Shown: one piece after another, positions 6,698 through 14,162 of the stretch | Numbering within the stretch: position 1 is the stretch's first letter | How the letters are laid out: each line of letters opens with the position of its first letter | Source: JAUXLW01 sp964195005 | Lineage (GTDB): Bacteria; Actinomycetota; Acidimicrobiia; Spongiisociales; SHLN01 | Direction of reading: 5' to 3' | NCBI GenBank assembly: GCA_964195005.1 | Contig: CAXMOO010000069.1 | Location: 1-14,999 of the forward strand | DNA: 14,999 nucleotides | Position numbers and translations under genes: made by a program | Notes under the pieces: model-generated | Told to the model about the DNA's origin: nothing | Database searches by the model: none | The model's input: only the letters and a program-made list of their open reading frames with translations

Positions 6698-7126
6698 CTA
6701 CGCCTGGCGGCGCTTCAGCTCGGTGCGAAGGGCGTCGTCGGAGTACGACATCAAATCGGGGCTCCAATCCTGAGACGGAATTGAGACCGGAGTGTCGCTG
6801 CCGAGCAGATCCTCCACCGTATCCCGCAGGGTGCGGGCCCAGGCTCGACCGGTGGCGGTCTGGTGCAGGCTGAGGGTGCCGTCGGTGTTCACCACGTAGG
6901 CCCGAGCCTCCATTTGCGGGTTGGCCTTGGATCCCTTTTCGCCGTAGACGAGCAACACGCAAGGAGCTCCAATGTCCTGAATGCCGCCGGTCGCGACGAA
7001 CTCCCCGTGGTAGGCCCATCCCGACGACTTGTCGGTATCGACGTGCTCCACCACCTTGGCCCAGTTCTTGCGACGCTCATCTCCAACCAGCGGCACATCT
7101 ATAGGTACGGTCACGACCGGTTCCAT
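6698..7126 (-). CDS. Hypothetical protein, 142 aa
   Basis: I do not recognise this protein. It is a soluble, mixed alpha/beta-looking product with no signal peptide or membrane segment. The central part (residues about 40-110) reads as a small domain: FVATGGIQDIGAPCVLLVYGEKG, then MEARAYVVNTDGTLSLHQTATGRAWARTLRDTVEDLL. The tail SYSDDALRTELKRRQA is charged. It is probably real: codon use is like the neighbours, the frame is clean, and it lies in the same direction as the upstream dipeptidase with a 46-bp gap. No ribosome site is visible before the ATG, but a TACAGT lies 7 nt upstream, which suits a leaderless transcript. It could be tied functionally to the dipeptidase or be independent. Confidence 0.75.
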   Translation of the reverse strand: MEPVVTVPIDVPLVGDERRKNWAKVVEHVDTDKSSGWAYHGEFVATGGIQDIGAPCVLLVYGEKGSKANPQMEARAYVVNTDGTLSLHQTATGRAWARTLRDTVEDLLGSDTPVSIPSQDWSPDLMSYSDDALRTELKRRQA

Positions 7127-7133
7127 GTCGCTA

Positions 7134-7139
7134 ACTGTA
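7134..7139 (-). promoter_or_regulatory. Candidate -10 box for a leaderless 142-aa gene
   Basis: TACAGT on the minus strand fits the actinobacterial TANNNT pattern and ends exactly 7 nt before the ATG, so RNA would begin at the start codon. A weak -35 candidate, TTCAAG, lies 17 bases further up (7162-7157). Confidence 0.4.
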
Positions 7140-7172
7140 TTGCCGCTGCCACCCGACTTGAAGCACGGCGCA

Positions 7173-8318
7173 TTAGTTCCGCTTGCTTCCGGCGATCTGC
7201 TCCACCCGGGACCAGACCCGGAGCATGTTCTGGCCGCAGATCCGGGCCAGGCTTTCGTCCGAGTATCCCCGTCGCATCAGCTCGGCCAACAGGTTGGGGT
7301 ATTGGCCGACGTCACTCAGCCCGTCCGGCAGCTCGCCATCGACCCCTTCGAAATCCGACCCGATCCCAACATGCTCGTCACCAACCAGCTCGACGACGTG
7401 ATCGACGTGATCCGCCACGTCCGTGAGGTTCGTTGCCGGTAGCGGGCTCGCTTCCTTGAGTTGATCAAAGTGAGCGTCGGCCTCAGGCTCGCCATCCTCG
7501 AGGCTACGGCCCGCCATGAACTGGTGATGGGCATCCATGATCCCCTCCATCACGAGGTTGGCCTCCTCGGTGAGGAAGGCCGATCCGAAGTTGATGCCGA
7601 CGACACCTCCTCGGGCTGCGAGAACCTCGATCATTTCGTCGCTGATGTTGCGCTCCCAGCCCGGCGTGAATCGGCGGCACGATGAATGCGAAGCAATCGC
7701 CGGGGCTTCCGCCAGCTTCATCACATGAAAGAACGTCTCGTCCGACACATGGGAGATGTCGACCATCACCCCCAGCCGGTTCATGGCGGGAACCAGCTGT
7801 GTTCCGAAGGGGCTCAAACCTCCCCACTGTGAGGACCGGTCATACGACGAGTCGCATATGTCGTTGTTGCGGGAATGGGTCAGAGTTATGTATCTGATCC
7901 CCCGGGCATGAAAGACCTCGAGATTGGACAATGAGCCCTCGAGCGCCGCGCCATTTTCCATGCCCAGCGGGAGTGAGATGAGCCCGGCGGCGGTATGGTC
8001 CAGAACGTCCCCCATCGAGTGCGGGATGGCGAATTTATCTGGTGACTGGTGGGCCAATCCCTCCACGATGTCGATCAGAGAGTGGGCCTTCTCGGTGGCA
8101 CCGCCTTTTTGGTAGCTAGCGGGAACGTAGATCGACATGAAAGGAGCATTGAGGCCTCCTTGCATTGCCCGTGGGTAGTCGAACTCGCCGTCGCTGGTGG
8201 ATCGAGACACATCGGCCGGCTTTTTGGAAAGGCGATCGGGCAGGTCGACGTGAGTGTCAACGATTATTAGATCGTGGGCCAGATGCCCGGCTCGCGCTTC
8301 AAACCCGGCGTCCGTCAC
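7173..8318 (-). CDS. Peptidase family M19 (membrane/renal dipeptidase family) metallopeptidase
   Basis: A zinc dipeptidase of the amidohydrolase fold. Family members cleave dipeptides, including ones with D-residues, and some act on beta-lactams. The 381-aa product shows the metal ligands in order: DTHVD (H23, D25), GMENG (E121), DISHVS (H190), SHSSCR (H211), and the catalytic aspartate in GIGSDFEGVDG (D322). HSRNN at 148-152 is also characteristic. There is no signal peptide, so it is predicted to be cytoplasmic; the substrate cannot be read from sequence. The GTG start at 8318 has GAGG about 9 nt upstream. It is divergent from the SDR gene (221-bp gap) and followed in the same direction by the 142-aa gene. 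Its closeness to the wall-synthesis cluster is suggestive of peptide recycling but not proof. Confidence 0.93.
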   Translation of the reverse strand: MTDAGFEARAGHLAHDLIIVDTHVDLPDRLSKKPADVSRSTSDGEFDYPRAMQGGLNAPFMSIYVPASYQKGGATEKAHSLIDIVEGLAHQSPDKFAIPHSMGDVLDHTAAGLISLPLGMENGAALEGSLSNLEVFHARGIRYITLTHSRNNDICDSSYDRSSQWGGLSPFGTQLVPAMNRLGVMVDISHVSDETFFHVMKLAEAPAIASHSSCRRFTPGWERNISDEMIEVLAARGGVVGINFGSAFLTEEANLVMEGIMDAHHQFMAGRSLEDGEPEADAHFDQLKEASPLPATNLTDVADHVDHVVELVGDEHVGIGSDFEGVDGELPDGLSDVGQYPNLLAELMRRGYSDESLARICGQNMLRVWSRVEQIAGSKRN

Positions 8319-8409
8319 CTCAGCGTCCTCGAGATTGTGTCACCGTCCTTGCCCGCCCATTGATTCCCCGGTCGTTTAGCCAGCCTCGAGATGGTACTTA
8401 GGCATGGGG

Positions 8410-8423
8410 CTCCACTGGTGGAG
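8410..8423. promoter_or_regulatory. Short inverted repeat in the dipeptidase/SDR divergent gap
   Basis: CTCCAC-TG-GTGGAG is a perfect 6-bp inverted repeat near the middle of the 221-bp gap between two divergent genes, a common place for an operator. Nothing else structured stands out in 8319-8539. A TAGGCT (8525-8530) lies 9 nt before the SDR start and may be its -10, as no ribosome site is visible there. Confidence 0.3.
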
Positions 8424-8539
8424 TAGGGAAAGCTGCGCCCCTGAGCCGAGCGAGGTGATGCCGGCCGAGTGGACCTGCCCAACCGAGCCCAGAGGACATC
8501 ATGATCTACCAAAACGATCGACGGTAGGCTCGTCGTCTG

Positions 8540-9277
8540 ATGCTCTCGAATCGCTCCATCCTGGTCACCGGAGGCTCTTCCGGCATCGGACGCGAGCTCG
8601 TGCGCCGGTACGTCGCCCACGGAGCAAAAGTGATGACGGTCGCTCGCCGCGAAGCCGAGCTGCTGAAGACAATCGCGGGACTCGACCGACAACACGTGTT
8701 TGTCGTCCCGGCCGATCTCGGCAGCGCCAAGGGTCGCCACGTAGTCGCAACTGAGGCGATGCGCCTGGCTCCCATCGATGTGGTGGTCCACGCCGCCGGC
8801 GCTCTAGGACCGAAGGCGCCGCTAGGCAGCTATCCGGAAGATGCCTGGCATGAGGTACTCCACATGAACCTCACATCCATCCACCTGCTGCACCAGGAGC
8901 TGGTGCCGCTGCTTGTGCCCACCGCAACCATCATCGGCCTTGCCAGCTCTGTCGGCCGCAAGGGGCGCCGGGGCTGGGGCGCGTATGCCGTGTCCAAGGC
9001 TGCGCTCGACGGGTGGCTGGAGGTATTGGCAGACGAGTGGGACGGAAAGGTCTACTCGGTCAACCCGGGCGGGACTGCCACCCCGATGCGGGCCGAAGCC
9101 ATGCCGGAGGAGGACCCGACCACCATCCCCACCCCGGCCGACATTTCACCGATCTTCTTGCGGTTGGCTGCCGAGCATGCCAGCGAGGATTCAGGCGCCA
9201 AGCTCAACGCCCGCGATTTCGTTGGTACCGATCCCTGGGCACCGGTGGCAAAGGATCACGACACCCAGGTAGGCTGA
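8540..9277 (+). CDS. Short-chain dehydrogenase/reductase, YciK-like
   Basis: An NAD(P)-dependent oxidoreductase of the classical SDR family. The 245-aa product has the cofactor loop TGGSSGIG at 10-17, ADL at 58-60, HAAG (in place of the usual NAAG) at 84-87, N110, S136 and the catalytic YAVSK (Y149, K153). The stretch SSVGRKGRRGWGAYAVSKAA and the later NPGGTATPMRAEAMPEEDP-TPADI closely follow the E. coli YciK pattern as I remember it, so this is a YciK-type member; its substrate is unknown. There is no ribosome site before the ATG. The universal-stress-protein-like gene starts 18 bp after the stop with a strong ribosome site, so the two probably form an operon. Confidence 0.92.
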   Translation: MLSNRSILVTGGSSGIGRELVRRYVAHGAKVMTVARREAELLKTIAGLDRQHVFVVPADLGSAKGRHVVATEAMRLAPIDVVVHAAGALGPKAPLGSYPEDAWHEVLHMNLTSIHLLHQELVPLLVPTATIIGLASSVGRKGRRGWGAYAVSKAALDGWLEVLADEWDGKVYSVNPGGTATPMRAEAMPEEDPTTIPTPADISPIFLRLAAEHASEDSGAKLNARDFVGTDPWAPVAKDHDTQVG

Positions 9278-9295
9278 CCGCGAAAAGGAGGGCAT

Positions 9296-9808
9296 GTGAA
9301 CATCGTCATTGCCACTGATGGAGCGCTCGACGCTGCCACCACCGCGGAAATGGTGGCATCGCTGGCAGCCGGCGGCACAGTCACGGTGCTGACGGTGGTC
9401 GAAGTCCCCCGCCGCTTGCTTTCCGATTTGCGGACGGTCTATGGAGAGCGGTCGAGCCCTGCCGTGGATGCCGACGCCGAATATGTGGGCATTGCCCCGG
9501 CCGAGCCCGACGTGGGAAGGGATTTCCCGGGCGAAGACAGCATCATCGATCAGTACCTCGCCAACCAGCGCGCCGAAAGAACCGGCCCCGTAGTCGCAGC
9601 CCTCGAGGCTGCCGGTGTGCCTGTCACCGTGGAGATTCTCGAGAGCGAAAACACGGCTCGTACGATTATCACCTCCCTCAAGGAGTCCAAGGCCGACCTG
9701 GCGGTGCTGGGTACTCACGGGCTCGGACTGTTCGAAGGCCTGCTCGGGGCCGTCGGCACGAAGGTGACACGGCATGCGCCCTGTTCGGTCCTCCTTGTCC
9801 GGTCGTAA
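9296..9808 (+). CDS. Universal stress protein (UspA) family protein
   Basis: A single UspA-like Rossmann-type domain of 170 aa. The first strand is MNIVIATDGA, and the family's C-terminal hallmark is GTHGLGLFEGLLGAVGTKVTRHAPCSVLLVR at 139-169. The nucleotide motif in ATP-binding members is G-2x-G-9x-G(S/T); here G139 and G142 are kept but the next element is GA after 8 residues, so ATP binding is uncertain. The region 50-90 is long and acidic, probably a loop. Start: GTG at 9296 with AGGAGG 4 nt upstream; the overlapping ATG at 9294 is followed at once by a stop. It is likely cotranscribed with the SDR gene. Confidence 0.88.
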   Translation: MNIVIATDGALDAATTAEMVASLAAGGTVTVLTVVEVPRRLLSDLRTVYGERSSPAVDADAEYVGIAPAEPDVGRDFPGEDSIIDQYLANQRAERTGPVVAALEAAGVPVTVEILESENTARTIITSLKESKADLAVLGTHGLGLFEGLLGAVGTKVTRHAPCSVLLVRS

Positions 9809-9840
9809 CTCCGAACCCACTCCCTACACCGACCAGCAAC

Positions 9841-9846
9841 TAATCT
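9841..9846 (+). promoter_or_regulatory. Candidate -10 box for leaderless HNH gene
   Basis: TAATCT ends 7 nt before the ATG at 9854, and no ribosome site lies between the USP stop and this ATG. This fits a leaderless transcript starting at the ATG. No good -35 is visible. Confidence 0.4.
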
Positions 9847-9853
9847 CGCTCTC

Positions 9854-10351
9854 ATGCGGGCCTTGATCCTCAACGCAACTTACGAGCCACTTTCAATTGT
9901 TTCAGCGCGGCGGGCCGTCGTCCTCGTGTTACGCCAGAAAGCAGTGGTCGTCGAGGACAGCGGCGACGTTTGGCATTCGGAGCGTGCCACCCATCTGCTG
10001 CCCACAGTCATAAGGTTGCGGACCTTCGTCAAGGTCCCGTACGCCAGACGGGTCGCCCTCAACCGACGAGCGGTCTTTGCGCGTGACCGCCACTCTTGCC
10101 AGTACTGCGGTACCGCGGCCGAGAACATCGACCATGTTGTGCCCCGGTCCCGGGGCGGCACGCACTCGTGGGAGAATGTGGTCGCGTCGTGTCGAAGATG
10201 CAATCTCCACAAGGGAAATCGCACACCCAGAGAAGCCGGCATGCGCCTGCAGGTTTCGCCACAGGCACCGCGCCGCCATGGCTGGGTGCTGGTGAACCTG
10301 GGAGCGCCTCCCCACCCCAGCTGGCAGCCATACCTGGCAGGCTCGTTCTAA
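9854..10351 (+). CDS. HNH endonuclease family protein
   Basis: A 165-aa protein of the small stand-alone HNH family common in actinobacteria. The N-terminal part (MRALILNATYEPLSIVSARRAV) is a typical family opening. The nuclease core follows: zinc knuckle C82-x2-C85, the DH pair D93-H94 in IDHVVPRSRGG, N108 in SWENVV, the second knuckle C113-x2-C116 and CNLHKGNRTP with H119. All residues of the betabeta-alpha-metal site appear intact, so it should be an active metal-dependent nuclease. The cellular role of this family is not established and no intron, intein or restriction partner is next to it. It is convergent with the recombinase-like gene, with stops 31 bp apart. Confidence 0.93.
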   Translation: MRALILNATYEPLSIVSARRAVVLVLRQKAVVVEDSGDVWHSERATHLLPTVIRLRTFVKVPYARRVALNRRAVFARDRHSCQYCGTAAENIDHVVPRSRGGTHSWENVVASCRRCNLHKGNRTPREAGMRLQVSPQAPRRHGWVLVNLGAPPHPSWQPYLAGSF

Positions 10352-10382
10352 CTGTGGCCGATGCCGGTTCCTTGGCTGCCGC

Positions 10383-10877
10383 CTATTGCTCGCTGGCCGG
10401 GATCAGCTGAACGATGACCTCGTCCTCGTCATCGAGCTCCTCATCGTCGGAGTCCTCCGCGCCGGCCGGATAGGCCCATTCGTAGTAATCCTCGAGTCGG
10501 GCAAGCAGGTCACGCATCAACATGCGCTCCTTGCTCGGCTGCAGCAGAAGCTTATGGTCCGCCTCGTCGATTGAAAGAACTGTTACTCCGCGGCGGCGCA
10601 GGTCCCAGATCATGATCTCTTGAATCATGAGATCGGACGAGAGCGCCTCGAGCGATGACATCACAACGCCGTCGGCCCGGCCACTCGAGACCACCCCCAG
10701 GAGAGCCTGGTAGCCGTCTCTCTCGAGGGCATGGCCCTCCTGGCGTAGGTCCTGGCAGACGGAGACCAGGTTGTGCCCGGTAGTCCTCACCCATCTGCGC
10801 AACGTCTCGCCCTGGACAAAAGCCGGATCGCCCTCTTCAGGGCCAGAGCCCTCCCTCAAGTATCCAGCGACTCGCAT
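10383..10877 (-). CDS. Degenerate serine recombinase (resolvase N-terminal-like) domain protein
   Basis: A 164-aa protein whose first ~130 residues follow the resolvase/invertase catalytic fold: MRVAGYLR at the start, LERDGYQALL at 51-60, VVMSSLEALSSDLM at 71-84 and RRRGVTVLSIDE at 94-105, then a helix like resolvase helix E. Compared with gamma-delta resolvase, R8 and R45 have equivalents (R8, R53), but nucleophile S10 falls on G10 (S11 is adjacent), R68 on A78 and R71 on S81. There is no helix-turn-helix; the C-terminus is very acidic (about 139-153). It therefore looks unable to recombine DNA and may be a repurposed fold. A GAGGTGAG ribosome site precedes the ATG. It lies 66 bp after the 255-aa gene in the same direction. 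Confidence 0.8.
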   Translation of the reverse strand: MRVAGYLREGSGPEEGDPAFVQGETLRRWVRTTGHNLVSVCQDLRQEGHALERDGYQALLGVVSSGRADGVVMSSLEALSSDLMIQEIMIWDLRRRGVTVLSIDEADHKLLLQPSKERMLMRDLLARLEDYYEWAYPAGAEDSDDEELDDEDEVIVQLIPASEQ

Positions 10878-10943
10878 CTCACCTCGATCGGCACCAGCGT
10901 CACGTAGCGTATCAGGCCGTGGACCCTGGGTGGTGACTCGCGT

Positions 10944-11711
10944 CTATCCCGCTTGGGACAAAGCCGCCCAGGCAGCCCTGGCAAGGGCAAAGGCCTTCTC
11001 GGCGCCGATCATGGCAGAGCCAACATGAAAGCTCCCATCGTGGCGTTGCAGCAACACCGTCACCACCGCTCGCTCCCCCATGGCATGCTCCGCGACTTCG
11101 ATCAGAACCGGCGCCGGCTGGTCTCCCGAAAGCTCTCCAACAGCCGCGACCACCGCTTCCTGAACGCCGGCGTCGCTGGGCCGCCCTCGCCGGGTCACGC
11201 TCCGCCCACCATCGGTTTCGATGGTGACCGCGACCCCGTCACGGTCCTCCTGGACACGCACCTGCGCCAACAATTCACCGGGTAGCCCGGGCATGAGGGT
11301 GGATTCCTCAGTTTCCAGTCTCGGTATTGGATCGGGCGACATTGTGACCGGGACCTGCTCGGGAGAGCGGATGAAGACGTCGACGTCCGGACGCGGCGGA
11401 GCCTCAGCTAGTTCGGCAGCTGCCGATATGAGTGTGGTGGGTACCAGGCCGGGCCCCGCCAGAATCTTGGCGGATTCAGCCGGGGGTGGGGGTGGACCGC
11501 TTGGCTCTACATGATCCTGCGGTGGGGCCATCTTCCCCCTGAGGCCGCGCCCGGCCAGGACATCACGCACCATGCCCGACACTTCTGTCGCATCGGCATC
11601 GGCTTCCAGCCTGATTCGCACTCCATCGGCAAACCCGTCCGACACCTCCGCGTCGGCCACTCCGGGAATCGCTCGCAGGGCGGCTTTGAGGTCGGCAGAA
11701 TCTTCTGTCAT
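10944..11711 (-). CDS. Hypothetical protein, 255 aa, two small domains with a proline-rich linker
   Basis: Not recognised as a named family. Residues 1-58 (IPGVADAEVSDGFADGVRIRLEADADATEVSGMVRDVLAGRG) read like a small beta-alpha-beta domain of the kind that binds ligands or partners. Residues 60-145 are low-complexity and proline-rich. Residues 146-253 form a second domain: LAQVRVQEDRDGVAVTIETDGG, GVQEAVVAAVGEL, VLIEVAEHAMGERAVVTVLLQR and GAEKAFALARAAWAALS. There is no signal or membrane segment. I chose the ATG at 11711, which overlaps the stop of the 78-aa gene as ATGA; a start six codons upstream is possible. The tight overlap suggests the two proteins are made together. Function unknown. 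Confidence 0.78.
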   Translation of the reverse strand: MTEDSADLKAALRAIPGVADAEVSDGFADGVRIRLEADADATEVSGMVRDVLAGRGLRGKMAPPQDHVEPSGPPPPPAESAKILAGPGLVPTTLISAAAELAEAPPRPDVDVFIRSPEQVPVTMSPDPIPRLETEESTLMPGLPGELLAQVRVQEDRDGVAVTIETDGGRSVTRRGRPSDAGVQEAVVAAVGELSGDQPAPVLIEVAEHAMGERAVVTVLLQRHDGSFHVGSAMIGAEKAFALARAAWAALSQAG

Positions 11712-11944
11712 CTCTGCTCCCGGCGCCACTCGAGAAATTCCACGAAGTCTGACCTACTAGGCCTGGCATCGGCAGAACCGTATGCGGTTTGCAGGCGCCA
11801 TCGAATGTACGCGCGGCGCGGCATCGGCAGAAAAGGACGCTGAGACCACCACTTGCGCGGCGTGAAAGCCACCCAGGTGCGCAGAGCCTCGGGCCAGAGC
11901 CCAGGCCGGCGGATCAGCTCCCGCAGTAAAGAGCTTGCAAACAT
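11708..11944 (-). CDS. Small conserved actinobacterial-type protein, 78 aa
   Basis: A short, arginine- and tryptophan-rich protein. The pattern WPEALRTWVAF, then KWWSQRPFLPMP, then YIRWRLQTAYG and a C-terminal DFVEFLEWRR resembles a small conserved protein that I recall from many actinobacteria, whose function is not known. It has no membrane segment. The ATG at 11944 has TTGGGG about 6 nt upstream. It is the first gene of the minus-strand group, overlaps the 255-aa gene by 4 bp (ATGA) and diverges from moxR across 68 bp. Confidence 0.8.
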   Translation of the reverse strand: MFASSLLRELIRRPGLWPEALRTWVAFTPRKWWSQRPFLPMPRRAYIRWRLQTAYGSADARPSRSDFVEFLEWRREQR

Positions 11945-11979
11945 CGAGACCCCAACTCTAATTGCCCCCCAGGCTTGAT

Positions 11980-11999
11980 AGGCTGATCCAGTTCAGCCT
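11980..11999. promoter_or_regulatory. Inverted repeat in the 78-aa/moxR divergent gap
   Basis: AGGCTGA (11980-11986) and TCAGCCT (11993-11999) form a perfect 7-bp inverted repeat with a 6-nt spacer. It ends 3 nt before the AGGAGG of moxR (12003-12008). It could be an operator shared by the divergent genes or a leader hairpin next to the ribosome site. Confidence 0.4.
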
Positions 12000-12012
12000 G
12001 CGAGGAGGATTG

Positions 12013-12990
12013 TTGACTGCGGAACCGACGCCCGACGACGCCGCATGGTTTATCGAGCGATTTCAATCGATCGTCACCAACATCGAGCGGGTCATCCAGG
12101 GCAAACGCGACGAGATCGGGCTGGTCGTCCAAACCATGCTCGCGGGCGGCCATGCGCTGGTGGAGGATGTTCCCGGGGTCGGAAAGACGCTTCTCGCCAA
12201 GTCGCTCGCGCGATCAATCGACTGCAGTTTTCACCGCATCCAATTCACACCGGACCTGCTTCCCTCTGACCTCACAGGCGTTTCCGTATGGGACCGGGAT
12301 CGAGGCAAGTTCGTGTTCCGCCGGGGGCCCGTCTTCTCCAACATCGTGCTCGGCGACGAGATCAACCGTGCCAGCCCGAAGACGCAATCGGCATTGCTGG
12401 AGGCTATGGAGGAACGCCAGGTCACAGTCGACGGTCTCACCCGTGAGCTCCCGCCGCCGTTCATGGTGATCGCCACCCAGAACCCGATCGAGCACGAAGG
12501 CACCTACCCCCTCCCCGAGGCTCAGCTCGACCGCTTCATGACGCGGATCACCCTCGGCTACCCGGCACGCAATAAGGAACTGGAGATGCTTGATGCACAC
12601 GGTGTCCGGTCGGTTTTCGAAGACTTGACCCCGGTGTTGAACGGCGAGGATGTAGTCAGGATGACGGAATACGCCGAGACCGTCCATGTGTCTCCCGAGT
12701 TGAAGGGTTACCTGGTCGACATCTCCGAAGCCACCCGCCGCGATCCCGACCTGCTGCTCGGAGCGTCGCCCCGCGCCACGCTCTACATGCAGCGGGCGGC
12801 CCGTGTCCGGGCGGCCGCCGCCGGGCGAGGCTACACCTCCCCGGATGACGTCAAGGCTTTGCTGCGTCCGATGCTGAGCCATCGGATGATCTTGCGTCCC
12901 GAAGCTCAAATGCGCGCCGCCTCGATCAGCGACGTCCTCGATCGGATCGCGGCCAGCGTCCCGGTCCCGGGAACCGTCACCGTCCAATGA
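12013..12990 (+). CDS. MoxR-family AAA+ ATPase
   Basis: MoxR ATPases act as chaperone-like remodelers, usually with vWA/DUF58 partners. The 325-aa product has Walker A DVPGVGKT at 52-59, Walker B IVLGDE at 111-116, the NRA-SPKTQSALLEAMEE segment at 118-134, sensor 1 ATQNP at 154-158, the arginine-finger region LPEAQLDRF at 167-175, and GASPRAT (sensor 2 region) further on, all intact. I chose the TTG at 12013 because GGAGG ends 4 nt before it and the protein opens in the family manner (TPDDAAWFIERFQSIV); the frame is open 17 codons further back to 11962. Its ATGA overlap with the DUF58 gene marks an operon. A more exact substrate cannot be read. Confidence 0.95.
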   Translation: MTAEPTPDDAAWFIERFQSIVTNIERVIQGKRDEIGLVVQTMLAGGHALVEDVPGVGKTLLAKSLARSIDCSFHRIQFTPDLLPSDLTGVSVWDRDRGKFVFRRGPVFSNIVLGDEINRASPKTQSALLEAMEERQVTVDGLTRELPPPFMVIATQNPIEHEGTYPLPEAQLDRFMTRITLGYPARNKELEMLDAHGVRSVFEDLTPVLNGEDVVRMTEYAETVHVSPELKGYLVDISEATRRDPDLLLGASPRATLYMQRAARVRAAAAGRGYTSPDDVKALLRPMLSHRMILRPEAQMRAASISDVLDRIAASVPVPGTVTVQ

Positions 12991-14162
12991 TCACCGTCCG
13001 CGGCTGGGCAGCTCTGGGAGCCGCCGCCGCGCTGGGCCTCCTCTGGGTGGCATTCGGAGAGGACGAGCTGCTTGCCGGGGGTGCCTTCCTGGTAGGCGCG
13101 ATCGCCATCGGAAGCTTGATCGTTCGCCGCTCTCGGCCCGATGCCGTCCTCACACGCCACATAACCCCGGTCAACCTGTATGAGGGTGACCGCGCCCGGG
13201 TGGAGATAAGCGTCTTTGCCCGCCGTCCGCTGCGACCTCTGATTATCGAAGACGAGGTTTCCCGCTTGGGCCGAGCCCGCTTTGCCACGGCCAGGGCAGG
13301 CCGCAACAGCACCGTGACCGCCCACTACGAGATCCTCTGCCGCCCCCGCGGTGTGTATCAAATCGGGCCGGCGGAGTTGGTGATCTCGGACCCGTTCGGT
13401 TTGGCGGCAGTGCGGGCCACCGCCGGCCACATCGACCGGCTCGTTGTTTTCCCCACCGTCGAGCCTCTGGAAGAATTTCCGGTGGTACGCAGTAACGATC
13501 CGTCGGTCCAGTCTGCCCACCCTTCTCACGCCCCCCACGGAGGGGATGACTTTTTCACTCTGCGCGAGTACCGGGTTGGGGACGACCTCCGCCGGGTTCA
13601 CTGGCCTTCAACCGCCAAACGCGACGAGCTCATGATCCAGCAGCTCGAAATACCGTGGCAGTCCCGCGCAATGATCCTCGTCGACCCCAGGGCTTCGGTA
13701 CACACCGAGGCAGGCTTCGAACAAGCGGTAAGAGGCGCAGCTTCAGTCCTTCACCACTTCCACAGTGGCGGTTTCGTTCCCCAGCTTTGGCTCGGCGACA
13801 CCACCCGGCCGCCGGCTCCCGTGCCGTACGAAATGGCCATGGAGCGCCTGGCTGCCGTGCAGCTCACGAAGGCACTCGACCTCACCAGCGCAGTATTCCG
13901 GATGCGCCAACACGGCCTCAGCGGTGGGGCACTGATGCTGATAACCGGGACACCGGATGAGCAGAACTTGGCCATATTTCAGACACTCAAGCGCGACTAT
14001 GCCCGAACTGTGCTTATGGTGGTTGCCGACGACGAGCCGGAATCGATCGGGCCCTTCAAGCTCGGTGGAGCGGCGACGGTCGTGGTACCTGCAGATGGCG
14101 ACTGGGCTCCGGCCTGGTCCGAAGCAATGAGGATGAGATGGCCTATCGCCTCACTTGGATAG
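12987..14162 (+). CDS. DUF58 domain-containing protein (vWA-related MoxR partner)
   Basis: A 391-aa membrane-anchored protein with two N-terminal membrane segments (about 6-23 and 29-47). Next is a beta-rich region (about 55-165) and the DUF58 signature FFTLREYRVGDDLRRVHWPSTAKRDELMIQQLE at 189-221. A vWA-like C-terminal half follows (AMILVDPRAS near 229). Members are nearly always next to moxR and a transglutaminase gene, as here, and are thought to act with the ATPase on envelope or secreted targets. The ATG overlaps the moxR stop as ATGA, and the 3' end overlaps the next gene by 25 bp. All expected parts are present. Confidence 0.93.
   Translation: MITVRGWAALGAAAALGLLWVAFGEDELLAGGAFLVGAIAIGSLIVRRSRPDAVLTRHITPVNLYEGDRARVEISVFARRPLRPLIIEDEVSRLGRARFATARAGRNSTVTAHYEILCRPRGVYQIGPAELVISDPFGLAAVRATAGHIDRLVVFPTVEPLEEFPVVRSNDPSVQSAHPSHAPHGGDDFFTLREYRVGDDLRRVHWPSTAKRDELMIQQLEIPWQSRAMILVDPRASVHTEAGFEQAVRGAASVLHHFHSGGFVPQLWLGDTTRPPAPVPYEMAMERLAAVQLTKALDLTSAVFRMRQHGLSGGALMLITGTPDEQNLAIFQTLKRDYARTVLMVVADDEPESIGPFKLGGAATVVVPADGDWAPAWSEAMRMRWPIASLG

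Noticed and set aside
10352..10382. Bidirectional terminator between the convergent HNH and recombinase-like genes
   Set aside because: Only 31 bp with no hairpin or T-run; GGCAGCC/GGCTGCC copies nearby are 45 bp apart and partly coding.
12214..12987. 257-codon minus-strand frame opposite moxR
   Set aside because: Shadow of an intact AAA+ ATPase gene; no motif support.
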